Notes: generated by a model from the letters alone, not told the origin. A DNA stretch of 53,198 nucleotides from Anaerolineaceae bacterium (GCA_009885945.1 VFJR01000051.1:1-53198), one strand, 5' to 3'; counted from the first letter of the stretch, positions 16,970 through 26,333 are shown. Translations and numbers: made by a program.

Positions 16970-17994
16970 TGAGCGAGATCGCCCGCGCGCAAGCGGTGGA
17001 TTAAAAATAAGCTAAGTCCGAATAAAACAACTGCGTTGGCTTGATGCAAAAGCGCGATCATGATTTGAACATTGAATAAAATAGTTAAGATACCCAAGAG
17101 GATCTGCAAGCCGACAATGCCAACAGCCCAAGCTAAGCCTGTGCGAAGCTCTCTTGGGAGTTCTTGTTTTTTTGCTTTATAGAACAAAGCCACTACGAAT
17201 GCGGCGCTTAACCATGCCAGCCAGCGATGAATGAAGACAATGGTTTCTCCGCTTTCAAGTATATTGATGAATGGTGTAAATAAATTGGGTGGAATCAATT
17301 TATCGAACATGAGTGGCCAAGTGTTGGAAACGTGACCTGCTTTGAGTCCAGCTGTCATACCGCCGTAAGAAATCTGAATGATTAACACGATGAATGATGT
17401 AAGTGCAAGCTTGGATAGAGATGACCATGTTTTTTTGACGTGGCTGGCGAATCCATAACGATGCCCAAAATATGTCCACAAGGAAAGCGCAAATAGAGTG
17501 AGCGCTAACAGCAAATGAATTGTTAAGCGGAAGTGACTAACGGCTGGGATATCTACGAGTCCGCTGGCGACCATGTACCAGCCCATGAACGCCTGTGCAA
17601 TGAATAACGTGCCCATACCAAAATAAATACCAAACTCTTTGAAGGGGATATTCTTTTTCAAAAGAAAATAAAATACCGGAATCGCATAGGCCAAGCCTGC
17701 CAGGCGAGCGATCAGGCGGTGAATCCATTCAATGAAGAAAATGTATTTATATTCAGCCAAATCCATTTTTGTGTTGATGAACTTAAATTCTGGAGTGAGC
17801 TGATACTTTGCAAATTCCTGTTCCCAGGCTTGCTGGCCAATAGGAGGCAGGCTGCCGCTAATGGGATTCCACTCGACTATGGAAAGCCCAGAACGGGTCA
17901 GGCGGACAAAGCCGCCGAATACGATCAAGAAAGCAACAACAAAGGCAAAAATAAACAGCCAATTCATAACAGCGCGATTTGTGGTTTTGGGCAT
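16966..17994 (-). CDS. ctaA: Heme A synthase (CtaA/COX15 family)
   Basis: A 342-residue protein with about eight membrane helices that oxidises the C8 methyl of heme O to give heme A for aa3-type cytochrome oxidases. Conserved histidines lie in EWIHRLIARLAG, HFRLTIHLLLAL, IHRWLAWLSA and LLHQANAVVLF, the heme-binding set. The start MPKTTNRAVMNW is preferred: a GGAGCG ribosome site stands about 10 bases upstream and the longer frame adds an unrelated hydrophobic stretch. Its presence implies an oxygen-using terminal oxidase elsewhere in the genome. No ctaB or oxidase subunit is in the window. Confidence 0.92.
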   Translation of the reverse strand: MPKTTNRAVMNWLFIFAFVVAFLIVFGGFVRLTRSGLSIVEWNPISGSLPPIGQQAWEQEFAKYQLTPEFKFINTKMDLAEYKYIFFIEWIHRLIARLAGLAYAIPVFYFLLKKNIPFKEFGIYFGMGTLFIAQAFMGWYMVASGLVDIPAVSHFRLTIHLLLALTLFALSLWTYFGHRYGFASHVKKTWSSLSKLALTSFIVLIIQISYGGMTAGLKAGHVSNTWPLMFDKLIPPNLFTPFINILESGETIVFIHRWLAWLSAAFVVALFYKAKKQELPRELRTGLAWAVGIVGLQILLGILTILFNVQIMIALLHQANAVVLFGLSLFLIHRLRAGDLAQ

Positions 17995-18100
17995 GGACTT
18001 ACGCTCCAGTTGGTTCGAATTTTGTGAGATTATAGCGATGAAGAATAAAAGAAGATAGATGATATTTGTCACCTATAAAAGTAACTACTTGCCGCATACT

Positions 18101-18183
18101 ATGTCATTGCGAGACGCTTACTTCGACAGGCTCAGTACAACGCTTGGTTTCCCGCAGAGCAAATGCCCGCCTCGAAATGACAT
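18101..18183. repeat. Dispersed repeat with ATGTCATTGCGAG ends
   Basis: Ends at 18101-18113 and 18171-18183 are inverted copies with one mismatch. The interior contains CTTCGACAGGCTCAGTACAA, a sequence I recognise as recurring in intergenic repeats of environmental bacterial genomes. A diverged relative is seen near 23483-23605. Confidence 0.6.
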
Positions 18184-18199
18184 GGCTGAGTAGGTATAA

Positions 18200-18232
18200 A
18201 AAAACGCTGATAAAAAGAAAATCAGCGTTTTT
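18200..18232 (-). terminator. Intrinsic terminator after the TPR gene
   Basis: Perfect 12-bp arms AAAAACGCTGAT (18200-18211) and ATCAGCGTTTTT (18221-18232) with a 9-base loop. It lies 25 bases past the TPR gene stop on the minus strand and runs into a T-tract in that direction. Confidence 0.8.
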
Positions 18233-18257
18233 GGTACAGAAATTAAGTAGGTTACCT

Positions 18258-20567
18258 TTAATCTTGTTGTAATTGAACCATCAATTGGCGGTAATCCTGC
18301 ACATTGGGCGGGTTCATTAATACGATTTGATTGATGACCTCGAGCGCGTCTTTCTTTTTTCCTTCTGTGACGAGCATTTCTCCAAGCGCGTCCAGCTGTG
18401 TAATGGCTTCATTGGTTCTGCCGGCGCGATGCAGTTGTTCGGCAAGCACACGCTTGAGTATGGGCTGATCATCCTGATCCTTTACCAAATCTTCAAGGAA
18501 GCTAATAGCTACTGCGGCTTTATTGTTTGTTTGCAAGAAGGTGATGAAATTGTCGAGTTCGCTTAAAGCTTGCGGATGCTGTGCCATGCGCAGGTTAAGT
18601 TCAATGATTTGTTTGCGTACGCCACTGTCGTCTGGGCGCAGGGTGCGCACTTGCTCAAAGACGCGCAGGGCTTGTTTCCAATCTAAGCGCTGCATGTCAA
18701 TATCTGCCATGCGCTGGAGGATATGTACATTCCAGTCACGGTTAGCATTTCCCTGCTGAATGACGCGCAAGGCAGTTGTATAAGTTTTTCGCGACATGTC
18801 TAATTCTGCCAGGCGGTAATAAATATCAGCCAGCTCAACATATTCGTGAACTGCGTCATCTGCCTGACCTTTGGCGAGCAGAGTTTCGATCAAGCGATTG
18901 CGGGCACTCAAGTCCATGGGCGAGAGTTGAATAATGCGGCGTAGAAGTTTGGTAGATTGATTGACTTCGCCGCGCACCCCATATGCATGAGCAACAACGC
19001 CATACTTTGTGATGGCATCTGTAGTGCGTCCATCCTGAACTAATAAATCGCCCATCAGGCTGTGCAAGGGCAGGTAGGTGGGCGCAAACTGAATCGCGCC
19101 ATAGGCTTCGTCCATCGCTGTGCGTAGACTGCCCATGCGCGCTAACTGATTAATACGGTTGATAGACTCAAGCACAGAACTGGATTGTGCCTGCAAAATC
19201 ACATCTGCTAGAGGCGCCAGCATATTACCTTCCTGCTTGGGCATTTGTTCGCGGGTCTTATGTAATTGCTCGCGCCAATCTGCGCGCATCAACAGCGTGC
19301 TGACATTGTCGCATAATTGTTTTAAAACCTTTTCATCTTTTTGGTTTTGATGCGATTCAAGCAACGGCTCATACTGTTGAAGAATTTCATCTGCTTGTTC
19401 AGTCGGCACGGTCATTGAATCTGCCAGTTTGAGGGCTTCCAAATAATCCAAGCCTGCGGCTGAAAGCGCGTTTTTCTTTAATGAGATTTGCGCAAGCAAT
19501 AAGCGCGTAGCAAGTGCATAATCGATATGTTTGATAGAGTTTTGCAGAAAGCGCTGTGCGCTTTCCAGCCGATCCCCTTTGAAACGTAACAGACCAAGAT
19601 TAAAGTAAATAGATGGGTGCTTAAAGCCAGCCTCTTGAGCGCGCTCTAATTCTTCTGCGGCTTGCGCGTCATTGCCTTTGGTTTGCGCATCAATGGCTTG
19701 ACCAAGATGTAAAACAACTTTGGTTTGTTCCCCTTGCTGCATAGAAAGCGGACCAGTGCCTTTCATAATAGCAGAAAGACCGCGTCTTTCTTGCGCGCCG
19801 GGGCTTTCGTCAGAATATTCGAAGAGTAGCTCTGCCAGCTGAGAGATCGCCTTTTGGCGTGCCTCAGCTATCGGGTCCATGCCAGAAGCGGTCTTCTTCG
19901 GCTGATTTAATTGCTTGACCTTCGCCATCATAATGGGACCTGTGCCGCCTTTTCCGCGTACAGGTTTAGGCAGCAATTGCCCGCTCTTTAATAATGTAGA
20001 AGCTTGCTTTGCCTCGGGGCTGTTGGGCATGATCTGCAAAGCTTTATTAATTAATTCCTGTGTTTTTTCGGCATTGCCAGAACGCTGTAACAAACTTGCC
20101 ACTGCCAGGTACTCAATGACTGCTTGTGAGGTTTGACCTAATTTTTCGTGAACCATTGCCAGCCGTGAATGTGCAATCGCGTGTTCTGGATTTAAATTGA
20201 TCACACGCACCCAGCACTCAATGGCTTTGTCGGTATCACGTTGATTCATAAATAATTCGGCGGCTCTCAGTGAAGCGTTGACGGCTTCTTGCAGATTGCC
20301 AAGTCTTTCGCAAAGCTGAGCTACTTTTTCTAACGGTACAGGGTCATCAGCCGTCAATTTGGTGACATGAATATAAGTTTGCAAGGCATCCTCATAGAGA
20401 CCTTGTTGATACAATGCCAGCCCCAAACTATTCAAGGCTTTGGGTTGATCTGGAACTTCTTGCAAGGCTCTGCGATAGGCATTGACAGCTTTGCCCCAAT
20501 CCTGATCCCAGGCGGCAGAGTGTCCATCATTCATTGCTTTTAGGAAGTTATCTTCTTTTGAAGGCAT
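18258..20567 (-). CDS. Large TPR-repeat protein
   Basis: A 769-residue protein made almost wholly of tetratricopeptide repeats, with no signal peptide or membrane helix. Repeat units are clear near residues 20-190 (for example ALNSLGLALYQQGLYEDALQ and AIAHSRLAMVHEKLGQTSQA), after a low-complexity linker (~195-240), and again through ~260-380 and ~480-769 (SLMGDLLVQDGRTTDAITKY). TPR arrays form protein-binding superhelices, so a cytoplasmic scaffold or assembly role is likely. The partner is unknown. The gene lies 30 bases downstream of polA on the same strand and ends at a good terminator, so it may be co-transcribed with polA. Confidence 0.85.
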   Translation of the reverse strand: MPSKEDNFLKAMNDGHSAAWDQDWGKAVNAYRRALQEVPDQPKALNSLGLALYQQGLYEDALQTYIHVTKLTADDPVPLEKVAQLCERLGNLQEAVNASLRAAELFMNQRDTDKAIECWVRVINLNPEHAIAHSRLAMVHEKLGQTSQAVIEYLAVASLLQRSGNAEKTQELINKALQIMPNSPEAKQASTLLKSGQLLPKPVRGKGGTGPIMMAKVKQLNQPKKTASGMDPIAEARQKAISQLAELLFEYSDESPGAQERRGLSAIMKGTGPLSMQQGEQTKVVLHLGQAIDAQTKGNDAQAAEELERAQEAGFKHPSIYFNLGLLRFKGDRLESAQRFLQNSIKHIDYALATRLLLAQISLKKNALSAAGLDYLEALKLADSMTVPTEQADEILQQYEPLLESHQNQKDEKVLKQLCDNVSTLLMRADWREQLHKTREQMPKQEGNMLAPLADVILQAQSSSVLESINRINQLARMGSLRTAMDEAYGAIQFAPTYLPLHSLMGDLLVQDGRTTDAITKYGVVAHAYGVRGEVNQSTKLLRRIIQLSPMDLSARNRLIETLLAKGQADDAVHEYVELADIYYRLAELDMSRKTYTTALRVIQQGNANRDWNVHILQRMADIDMQRLDWKQALRVFEQVRTLRPDDSGVRKQIIELNLRMAQHPQALSELDNFITFLQTNNKAAVAISFLEDLVKDQDDQPILKRVLAEQLHRAGRTNEAITQLDALGEMLVTEGKKKDALEVINQIVLMNPPNVQDYRQLMVQLQQD

Positions 20568-20597
20568 ATATTGATTATACCGTAGGGAGCAATCCCT

Positions 20598-23387
20598 TTA
20601 TAGGGATTTCATCTCGCCCCAATTTGCGCCAGCGCGCGCTTCTGTGGAGAGGGGGATACTCATTGGATATGCATTTGCCATGGTTTCTTGAATGAGACGC
20701 GCAGTATCTGCCGCCTCGCTTTGGGGACATTCAATTACCAATTCATCATGAACTTGTAAAAGCATTTTGCCTTTTAAGCCAGCGGCTTTTAATGCGGCGG
20801 GAATTTTTAACATCGCAATTTTCATAATATCTGCGGCTGTGCCTTGAATGGGCGCGTTGATGGCTTCACGTTCTTCGCGGTTTTTCATTTGTGGATTGCT
20901 CTTGCCTTGCAAGGCGGGGAAATATCTGCGCCGCCCAAGCAATGTTTCTACATAGCCTTGTTCTGCGGCTGTTTTGCGAATGCCGTCTAAATATTTTTTC
21001 ACCCCAGGAAATTTTGCAAAATATGCTTTCACAAAATCTTCAGCCTCCGCCAGCGTGAGGTCTGTGGAACGCATTAAGCCAAATGCCGACATGCCGTAGA
21101 TCAGCCCAAAGTTGATCGCCTTCGCGTGGCGTCTCATATCTTTTGTAACCGCTTCATTTTCGATGCCGTAAATTGCTCCTGCCGTCGTGGAGTGGATATC
21201 TTCGCCTGAGCGAAAAGCGGTCAGCATGGCTTCATCCTCTGCCATCAGCGCCACAATGCGTAATTCTATTTGCGAATAATCTATTGAAAGCAAGACATTG
21301 CCCTTTGCGGCAATAAACCCATTACGCACTTTGCGCCCTGTTTCAGTGCGGATGGGGATATTTTGCAAATTAGGATTATTCGAAGATAATCTGCCAGTCA
21401 CAGCGCCAATCTGACTATAGGATGTATGCACACGTCCAGTTTTAGAATCTACGGCTTCTGGCAGAGCGTCCAAATAGGTTGATTTAAGTTTTGAAAGTTC
21501 ACGGTGTTCCAAGACCCAATCTACAACCGGGTGCTTGCCTCTCAATCCATCCAGCACATCTGCCGAGGTGGAGTAATGACCGCTGGCGGTTTTCTTACCT
21601 TTATCGGGCGGGTCTAATCGCAGGCGGGTAAATAAAATATCTGAGAGTTGTTGTGTGGAATTCATGTTGAATTCTTTGCCAACCGACTCGAAAACTTGTT
21701 TTTGAATCTCTGCCAATCTTTCTGCCAACTCACCAGACATCTTTTTGAAGAAAGGCAGATCGATCATTACGCCTTCCATTTCCATCTCTGCTAATACAGG
21801 CGTGAGCGGCATATCAATTTCTGCGAGAATTTTTTCGCCAGCGATTCGTTTAAGATCTTTCTCCAATAAGGGCACAAGCCGTAGGGTGATCTCGGCATCA
21901 GCGGCGGCGTATGGGGCGACAGATGCAATAGCGACATCTGCCATACTGATTTGTTTTTTGCCTGAGCCAATCAAATCTTCGATATGCGTCATTTCTTCAC
22001 CGAGACGTACCACGGCAAGATTCTTTAATCCCAAGTGACGTGAAGATGGATCTACAATGAACTCTGCCAGCATGGTGTCGAAGGTCAGCGGGCTGACTCT
22101 TAATCCGTGTTTTGCCAGCATAATAAAATCATATTTGGCGTTATGCGCTACTTTGCCAATCTTTAGATCGGTGAGCGGTGCACGCAAGGCTTGCAGAACT
22201 TCATCTAGCGGCAGGTTATCTCCGCTGTGATGCCCGACGGGGATGTAATATCCTTGACCTTCTTTTACAGCCAATGAAATACCAACGATCTCTGCGCGCA
22301 TTTCTTCCGTGGATGTTGTTTCAGTATCAAATGAAATGAGACTTGATTTATTTAACTCTTTAACCAATGCAGAGAGTTTTTCACTGCTATCCACAATGAC
22401 CACTTCAATGTTCACTGTGGTCTTGGGCGCGGCAATCACTTGCGGTTCATTTGCAAACATGGACATTTGCGCGCCAGATTTGGCAGGAACTTCTATTTCA
22501 ATGGAGGCTGTTTTGCCTGTTATTTTTTCCAGCGACTTGATCAATGTGCGAAACTCAAGCTCTTTGAAAAAAGCTTCCACTAGGGCTGGGTCAAAATCGC
22601 GCGATTTTGCTTTTTCCAGATCAAACTCAATTTCCAGATCTGTTTTAATTTGGGCAAGTTCGCGGCTCATATACGCTGATTCTTTGCCGGCTTCTAGTTT
22701 TGTTTTCCAGCGCGGTTCAACTTTATCTATGTTCTCGTAAATTTTGTCGAGGGTTTCAAATTTTTCCAATAGGTAGATGGCTGTCTTTTCACCGACGCCG
22801 GGTACACCGGGAATGTTGTCAGATTTATCGCCGACGATGGCTTTGTAATCTACCACTTGATTGGGACGCACGCCTAATTTTTTGATGACATCTTTATCTG
22901 TGATGTAATTTTGGTCATCGCCAGCCAGATAGACAGCGGTGCGTTTGTTGACTAGCTGTAACAGGTCACGGTCGCCGGTGATGATCTTTACGCCTAAGCC
23001 TTTTTCTGCGGCAACTTTGGCAACGGAACCAAGCACGTCATCTGCTTCAAAGCCGTCCATTTCAAGGCGCGGGATGTTGAAGGCATCTACCATTTCGCGG
23101 ATTCGTTCAATTTGAACGCGCAAATCGTCAGGCATTTTGGCGCGCGTGCCTTTGTAGGCTGGGAAAATCTGGTCGCGGAAGGTTCTGCCAATGTCGAAGG
23201 CGACTGCTAAATATTCAGGGTTTTCCTGTTCCAAAATTCGCATGAGTTCGCGTGCGAATCCATATGTGCCGGCGGTGGGTTCACCTTTAGATGTTTGCCA
23301 ACGTTGGCTGGAGGCTCCCGCAGTTAATGCGAAATACATACGATAGGCTAGGGCGTGTCCGTCTATAAGGTAAAGTGTAGGTGGCAT
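20598..23387 (-). CDS. polA: DNA polymerase I
   Basis: A 929-residue family A polymerase with all three domains. The 5'-3' exonuclease domain (1-~290) begins LYLIDGHALAYRMYFAL and contains DGFEADDVLG and GDKSDNIPGVPGVGEKTA. The 3'-5' proofreading domain (~325-520) keeps its carboxylates: DTE at 354-356, then HNAKYD and YAAADAE. Polymerase motif A is LSIDYSQIELRI, motif B RRHAKAINFGLIYGMS and motif C LQVHDELVIE. It fills Okazaki gaps and acts in excision repair. It lies between the receiver-roadblock fusion gene (upstream) and the TPR gene (downstream). Confidence 0.97.
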   Translation of the reverse strand: MPPTLYLIDGHALAYRMYFALTAGASSQRWQTSKGEPTAGTYGFARELMRILEQENPEYLAVAFDIGRTFRDQIFPAYKGTRAKMPDDLRVQIERIREMVDAFNIPRLEMDGFEADDVLGSVAKVAAEKGLGVKIITGDRDLLQLVNKRTAVYLAGDDQNYITDKDVIKKLGVRPNQVVDYKAIVGDKSDNIPGVPGVGEKTAIYLLEKFETLDKIYENIDKVEPRWKTKLEAGKESAYMSRELAQIKTDLEIEFDLEKAKSRDFDPALVEAFFKELEFRTLIKSLEKITGKTASIEIEVPAKSGAQMSMFANEPQVIAAPKTTVNIEVVIVDSSEKLSALVKELNKSSLISFDTETTSTEEMRAEIVGISLAVKEGQGYYIPVGHHSGDNLPLDEVLQALRAPLTDLKIGKVAHNAKYDFIMLAKHGLRVSPLTFDTMLAEFIVDPSSRHLGLKNLAVVRLGEEMTHIEDLIGSGKKQISMADVAIASVAPYAAADAEITLRLVPLLEKDLKRIAGEKILAEIDMPLTPVLAEMEMEGVMIDLPFFKKMSGELAERLAEIQKQVFESVGKEFNMNSTQQLSDILFTRLRLDPPDKGKKTASGHYSTSADVLDGLRGKHPVVDWVLEHRELSKLKSTYLDALPEAVDSKTGRVHTSYSQIGAVTGRLSSNNPNLQNIPIRTETGRKVRNGFIAAKGNVLLSIDYSQIELRIVALMAEDEAMLTAFRSGEDIHSTTAGAIYGIENEAVTKDMRRHAKAINFGLIYGMSAFGLMRSTDLTLAEAEDFVKAYFAKFPGVKKYLDGIRKTAAEQGYVETLLGRRRYFPALQGKSNPQMKNREEREAINAPIQGTAADIMKIAMLKIPAALKAAGLKGKMLLQVHDELVIECPQSEAADTARLIQETMANAYPMSIPLSTEARAGANWGEMKSL

Positions 23388-23437
23388 GGTTTATCCAGTT
23401 TTTTTATGTGCAACAGCTTGCTGTTGCACTCCAGAAT

Positions 23438-23485
23438 TAATAAATAAAAGCGCAGAGCAATTATACTCTGCGCTTTTATTTATTA
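23438..23485 (-). terminator. Hairpin with perfect 20-bp arms upstream of polA
   Basis: Arms 23438-23457 and 23466-23485 are exact reverse complements around an 8-base loop. The core is GCGCAGAG and the flanks are A/T. It lies between the fusion gene stop (23604) and the polA start (23387), so it should end the fusion transcript. A small CAACAG/CTGTTG hairpin follows at 23411-23426. Confidence 0.75.
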
Positions 23486-23603
23486 GCATGTCGGTACGAG
23501 GCGCTCCTGCTTTTTGCCGAAGCAGTCTCGTCATGATGGGAGATTGCTTACTCTGCGAGTACGATGTCGGCGGGAAGAGCAAGAACTCGCCTTCGCAATG
23601 ACA
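23486..23603. repeat. Degenerate dispersed repeat ending in CGCAATGACAT
   Basis: The block carries TGCCGAAGCAGTCTCGTCAT, GGGAGATTGCTTACTCTGCG and the closing CTTCGCAATGACAT. This is the same style of element as 18101-18183, but its arms are diverged. No gene is seen in it. Confidence 0.45.
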
Positions 23604-25223
23604 TTATCTACGAGGATTTTCAATGCCCTGGCGTTCACGTGTCTCGCGAATGTAGTCTTTGACAAGTTGAGCTGGGTGCGGTTGGTTGCCGCCCATGATC
23701 AGGTAACCGGGCGCCCAAAAGTCGCCGGATGGATTTTCTTTTTTGAAGCGTGCAATTTCTGCGAATATCTTTTCGGATGTTTGCTGGCGCATGATGCGCA
23801 TTAAATGTCCGGGGGATGTGTTGGGTTGAACATTCACGACCCATTGAACATATTCTGGTCTGACCGCTAAATGTTCCAATCTCCAGCCGAAGGCTACACA
23901 AATATTAGGCATCCAGTCGCTGATGTAATTGGCGAGGTCGCCGACGATGGCGTGAGAGACAAAACGAGGTACTAATAAACAGGCGTACGCCAGATGGTAC
24001 AGCCCGGCGGTAACAGGTTCAAGTTTTAGGCTGCGTTTTGCTTCGGTGGTAGGGGTTGGGCGCGTCTCAGCTTGTTCGCCCTCTTTGGGAGTGGCGAGTG
24101 GGGTGAGCGGGCGTTGCTTTGGCGGTGCAGGTGCAGTGACATCTATACCGTTAATGGATATTTCTGGTTCTTCTGCTGGGTTGTTGACATTCGCTGGGTT
24201 GCTGGTTAAGCGGACAGCCGGTGATTGCTCGCGGCTGAATACAGTTGCGCGTGAGAGGGATGGGGCTTGGCGGGTTTCGCCGTCAGCGGGGAGAGAGGCT
24301 GTTTGGCTGCGAATCAGGCTTGAGCTGGATGATGAAGCGGATGGGTTTGGAATCGGTATATCTTTTAGGATATCGGTAATGTGCGGGATTTCCAAATCAT
24401 CATTTTCGTCATCATCTTCATATTGATCTTTGGCGGCTACAACAAATTGCGGAGTTGGCTTTTTTACGGCAGGCGCGGATTGTTGTGGTTCTGCTGTTGG
24501 TTCGAGCGAGGTCATGAGTTTACTGGCTTGTGAGCGAATGGTACTGAAGGGTGTTTCTGCATCGAAGACGAGCGCCAAAATAGTTCCTTCTAAAAGGAAA
24601 GTTGCATAGAGCATGTGTTCGGCGCGGGTGCTTTCGAGGCGAATGAAGCGCAGTAAGTCGCTTCCTTTTTGGCTGTCCCAGGTGCGAGAAACAGTTTGCG
24701 CAACTTCTTTTGCGGCTTCTTGTGAAAGCCCGCCCGCGTATGCCCAAAGCTCATTATTGCGTGTGATGAGGGCGGCTTGCGCAGAGGATCCTAAAGTGAT
24801 GCGCGTGAGCTGTTGCGCGGCTTTGGATGCATCACCAAGCCAAGCAAGATCTGCGACGGGGAGGACTTGATTTTCTTGCGGATTTTTTATCATTTTTATG
24901 ATCTCGGTTATATGAAAAGGTTTACGGACGAGCGCCCAAGGGCGGATGGCGTCTAATGCGGGCGGGGTTTCGTCTCCGCATAAAACGAAAAGGTTAATGG
25001 TAGGCTTGATGGTTCGTAGTGATTTTGCAATTTCGGTTACGTTCTTTTCACCAAGTTCCAAATCAAGAAATACCATTTCGCTGGATTCTTCATCTGCGCG
25101 GACGACTGCTTCTGATCTGTTGCGAGCAACGTGTACTGTGTAACTTCCGCTTTGCTCAAGAGATTTGCGGAGCATATCCCCAAGTGAGGGGGTAGGTGTA
25201 ACTACAAGTAAACTTGCGCTCAT
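23604..25223 (-). CDS. Receiver-like + roadblock/LC7-like + IS200/REP-transposase-like fusion protein
   Basis: A 539-residue protein with three parts. Residues 1-~113 are a CheY-like receiver: D54 in VFLDLEL is the phospho-acceptor position and K101 in VRKPF the conserved lysine. Residues ~125-240 look like a roadblock/LC7 domain (AALITRNNELWAYAGGLSQE and a strand LEGTILALVFD). Residues ~241-400 are a Pro/Ser/acidic linker. Residues ~401-539 match the IS200/TnpA-REP (Y1) transposase fold: LYHLAYACLLVPRF at the start and FWAPGYLIM then VKDYIRE at the end. The HUH position (usually DHVH) reads EYVQ (457-460), so metal binding should be lost, while the catalytic-type tyrosine Y524 remains. It is probably a signalling protein, not an active transposase. 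The transposase-like assignment is from motif spacing and needs a profile search. Confidence 0.75.
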   Translation of the reverse strand: MSASLLVVTPTPSLGDMLRKSLEQSGSYTVHVARNRSEAVVRADEESSEMVFLDLELGEKNVTEIAKSLRTIKPTINLFVLCGDETPPALDAIRPWALVRKPFHITEIIKMIKNPQENQVLPVADLAWLGDASKAAQQLTRITLGSSAQAALITRNNELWAYAGGLSQEAAKEVAQTVSRTWDSQKGSDLLRFIRLESTRAEHMLYATFLLEGTILALVFDAETPFSTIRSQASKLMTSLEPTAEPQQSAPAVKKPTPQFVVAAKDQYEDDDENDDLEIPHITDILKDIPIPNPSASSSSSSLIRSQTASLPADGETRQAPSLSRATVFSREQSPAVRLTSNPANVNNPAEEPEISINGIDVTAPAPPKQRPLTPLATPKEGEQAETRPTPTTEAKRSLKLEPVTAGLYHLAYACLLVPRFVSHAIVGDLANYISDWMPNICVAFGWRLEHLAVRPEYVQWVVNVQPNTSPGHLMRIMRQQTSEKIFAEIARFKKENPSGDFWAPGYLIMGGNQPHPAQLVKDYIRETRERQGIENPRR

Positions 25224-25441
25224 TTTTTTAGTTTATCACTTTCAATGATTAGAATCAAGTTTGGACGCTGTTTTATTTGTGTATACAACTTGATTTTTAT
25301 GTGCGGATGTGCTATTAATAATGAAGAAATATATGGCACACAGAGCAAGTGAGTTCACTTTTATATAAAAACAATTGTACTCACAATGGTCTCGGCGGTT
25401 CTTTTTGAAATCATATTGATATATACGATAGAGGATATTTT

Positions 25442-26275
25442 ATGCACCGAGAAAGAGTTTCTGAAAATGTTTATTGGTTCCAAAGTGAAGTGTACGCGCA
25501 GGTAACGGCTGGTGTGATTGCGGGTCCGCAATGGGCAGTGGTGATCGATACACTGGCTTTGCCGGATGAAACGCAAGGGATGCGTGAGTTCATTGAACAT
25601 GAATTAAATGTGCCGGTGCGCTATGTGATCAATACGCATTATCATGCCGACCATGCCTGGGGAAATTGTTTTTTTCCGGGCGCGATCGTGGTGGCTCATC
25701 AACATTGCCGTGAATTATTGGACACCTTGGGCACGCCGTCGCTGGAAACCGCGCGCAAAAGTAACCCAGCTTTGAAACAGGTGAAGCTCGTTCTGCCGCA
25801 CATGACATTTGATTCCGGTGAATTAACTTTACGAGTGGGCAAGAAGAATTTGATCTTGAGTTCTGCCACGGGGCACAGTGATGACGGAATCGCTGTTTTG
25901 GTGGAAGAAGACCGTGTTTTATTTGCAGGGGATTCTTTTATGTCACTGCCTTATATTGTGGACGGCGACTTGGACGAAATGTCTGCTTCGGTGAAGCGGA
26001 TCGGGCGCATGGGCTTGGAGAATATTATTCAAGGTCATGGTGATATTGTTTTGCGCGGTGAAATTGACGCGGCTGTGAAGGAAAACCTTAACTACCTAAC
26101 CAATATCAAAAAGTCTATTAAAGCCATTGCTAAAAAGAAAAATGCAGATGAATTATTGGATGAGATCACTGTGGAAAGCTGCGGCAAAAGCCGTGTGCAC
26201 CTGGGCGGGTTAGCACCGATGCTGCATCAACGTAATTTAAGAGCGTTGTTGAATCAGGCGCGGGATGTGGAATAA
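25442..26275 (+). CDS. Metallo-beta-lactamase-fold hydrolase
   Basis: A 277-residue MBL-fold protein. The metal motif THYHADHAWGN (H66, H68, D70, H71) is intact, and later ligands are in TGHSDDG, FAGDSF and IQGHGDI. This gives a typical dinuclear site. The family covers glyoxalase II-like, lactonase, beta-lactamase B3-like and other hydrolases; the substrate cannot be chosen. A GAGGA ribosome site precedes the ATG. The gene is divergent from the receiver-roadblock fusion and shares a 218-base gap with it. Its stop codon lies inside the left arm of a perfect hairpin shared with plsY. Confidence 0.88.
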   Translation: MHRERVSENVYWFQSEVYAQVTAGVIAGPQWAVVIDTLALPDETQGMREFIEHELNVPVRYVINTHYHADHAWGNCFFPGAIVVAHQHCRELLDTLGTPSLETARKSNPALKQVKLVLPHMTFDSGELTLRVGKKNLILSSATGHSDDGIAVLVEEDRVLFAGDSFMSLPYIVDGDLDEMSASVKRIGRMGLENIIQGHGDIVLRGEIDAAVKENLNYLTNIKKSIKAIAKKKNADELLDEITVESCGKSRVHLGGLAPMLHQRNLRALLNQARDVE

Positions 26276-26333
26276 ATTTCAAGAATAAAAAATCTCATCA
26301 CTAAGATGAGATTTTTTATTCTTGAAATTTATT
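26271..26333. terminator. Bidirectional terminator with perfect 29-bp arms that include both stop codons
   Basis: Arms 26271-26299 and 26305-26333 are exact reverse complements around the 5-base loop ACTAA. The centre is ATCTCATC/GATGAGAT, flanked by A/T tracts giving T-runs in both directions. The TAA of the MBL gene (26273-26275) and of plsY (26329-26331, minus strand) are both inside the stem. Confidence 0.85.
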
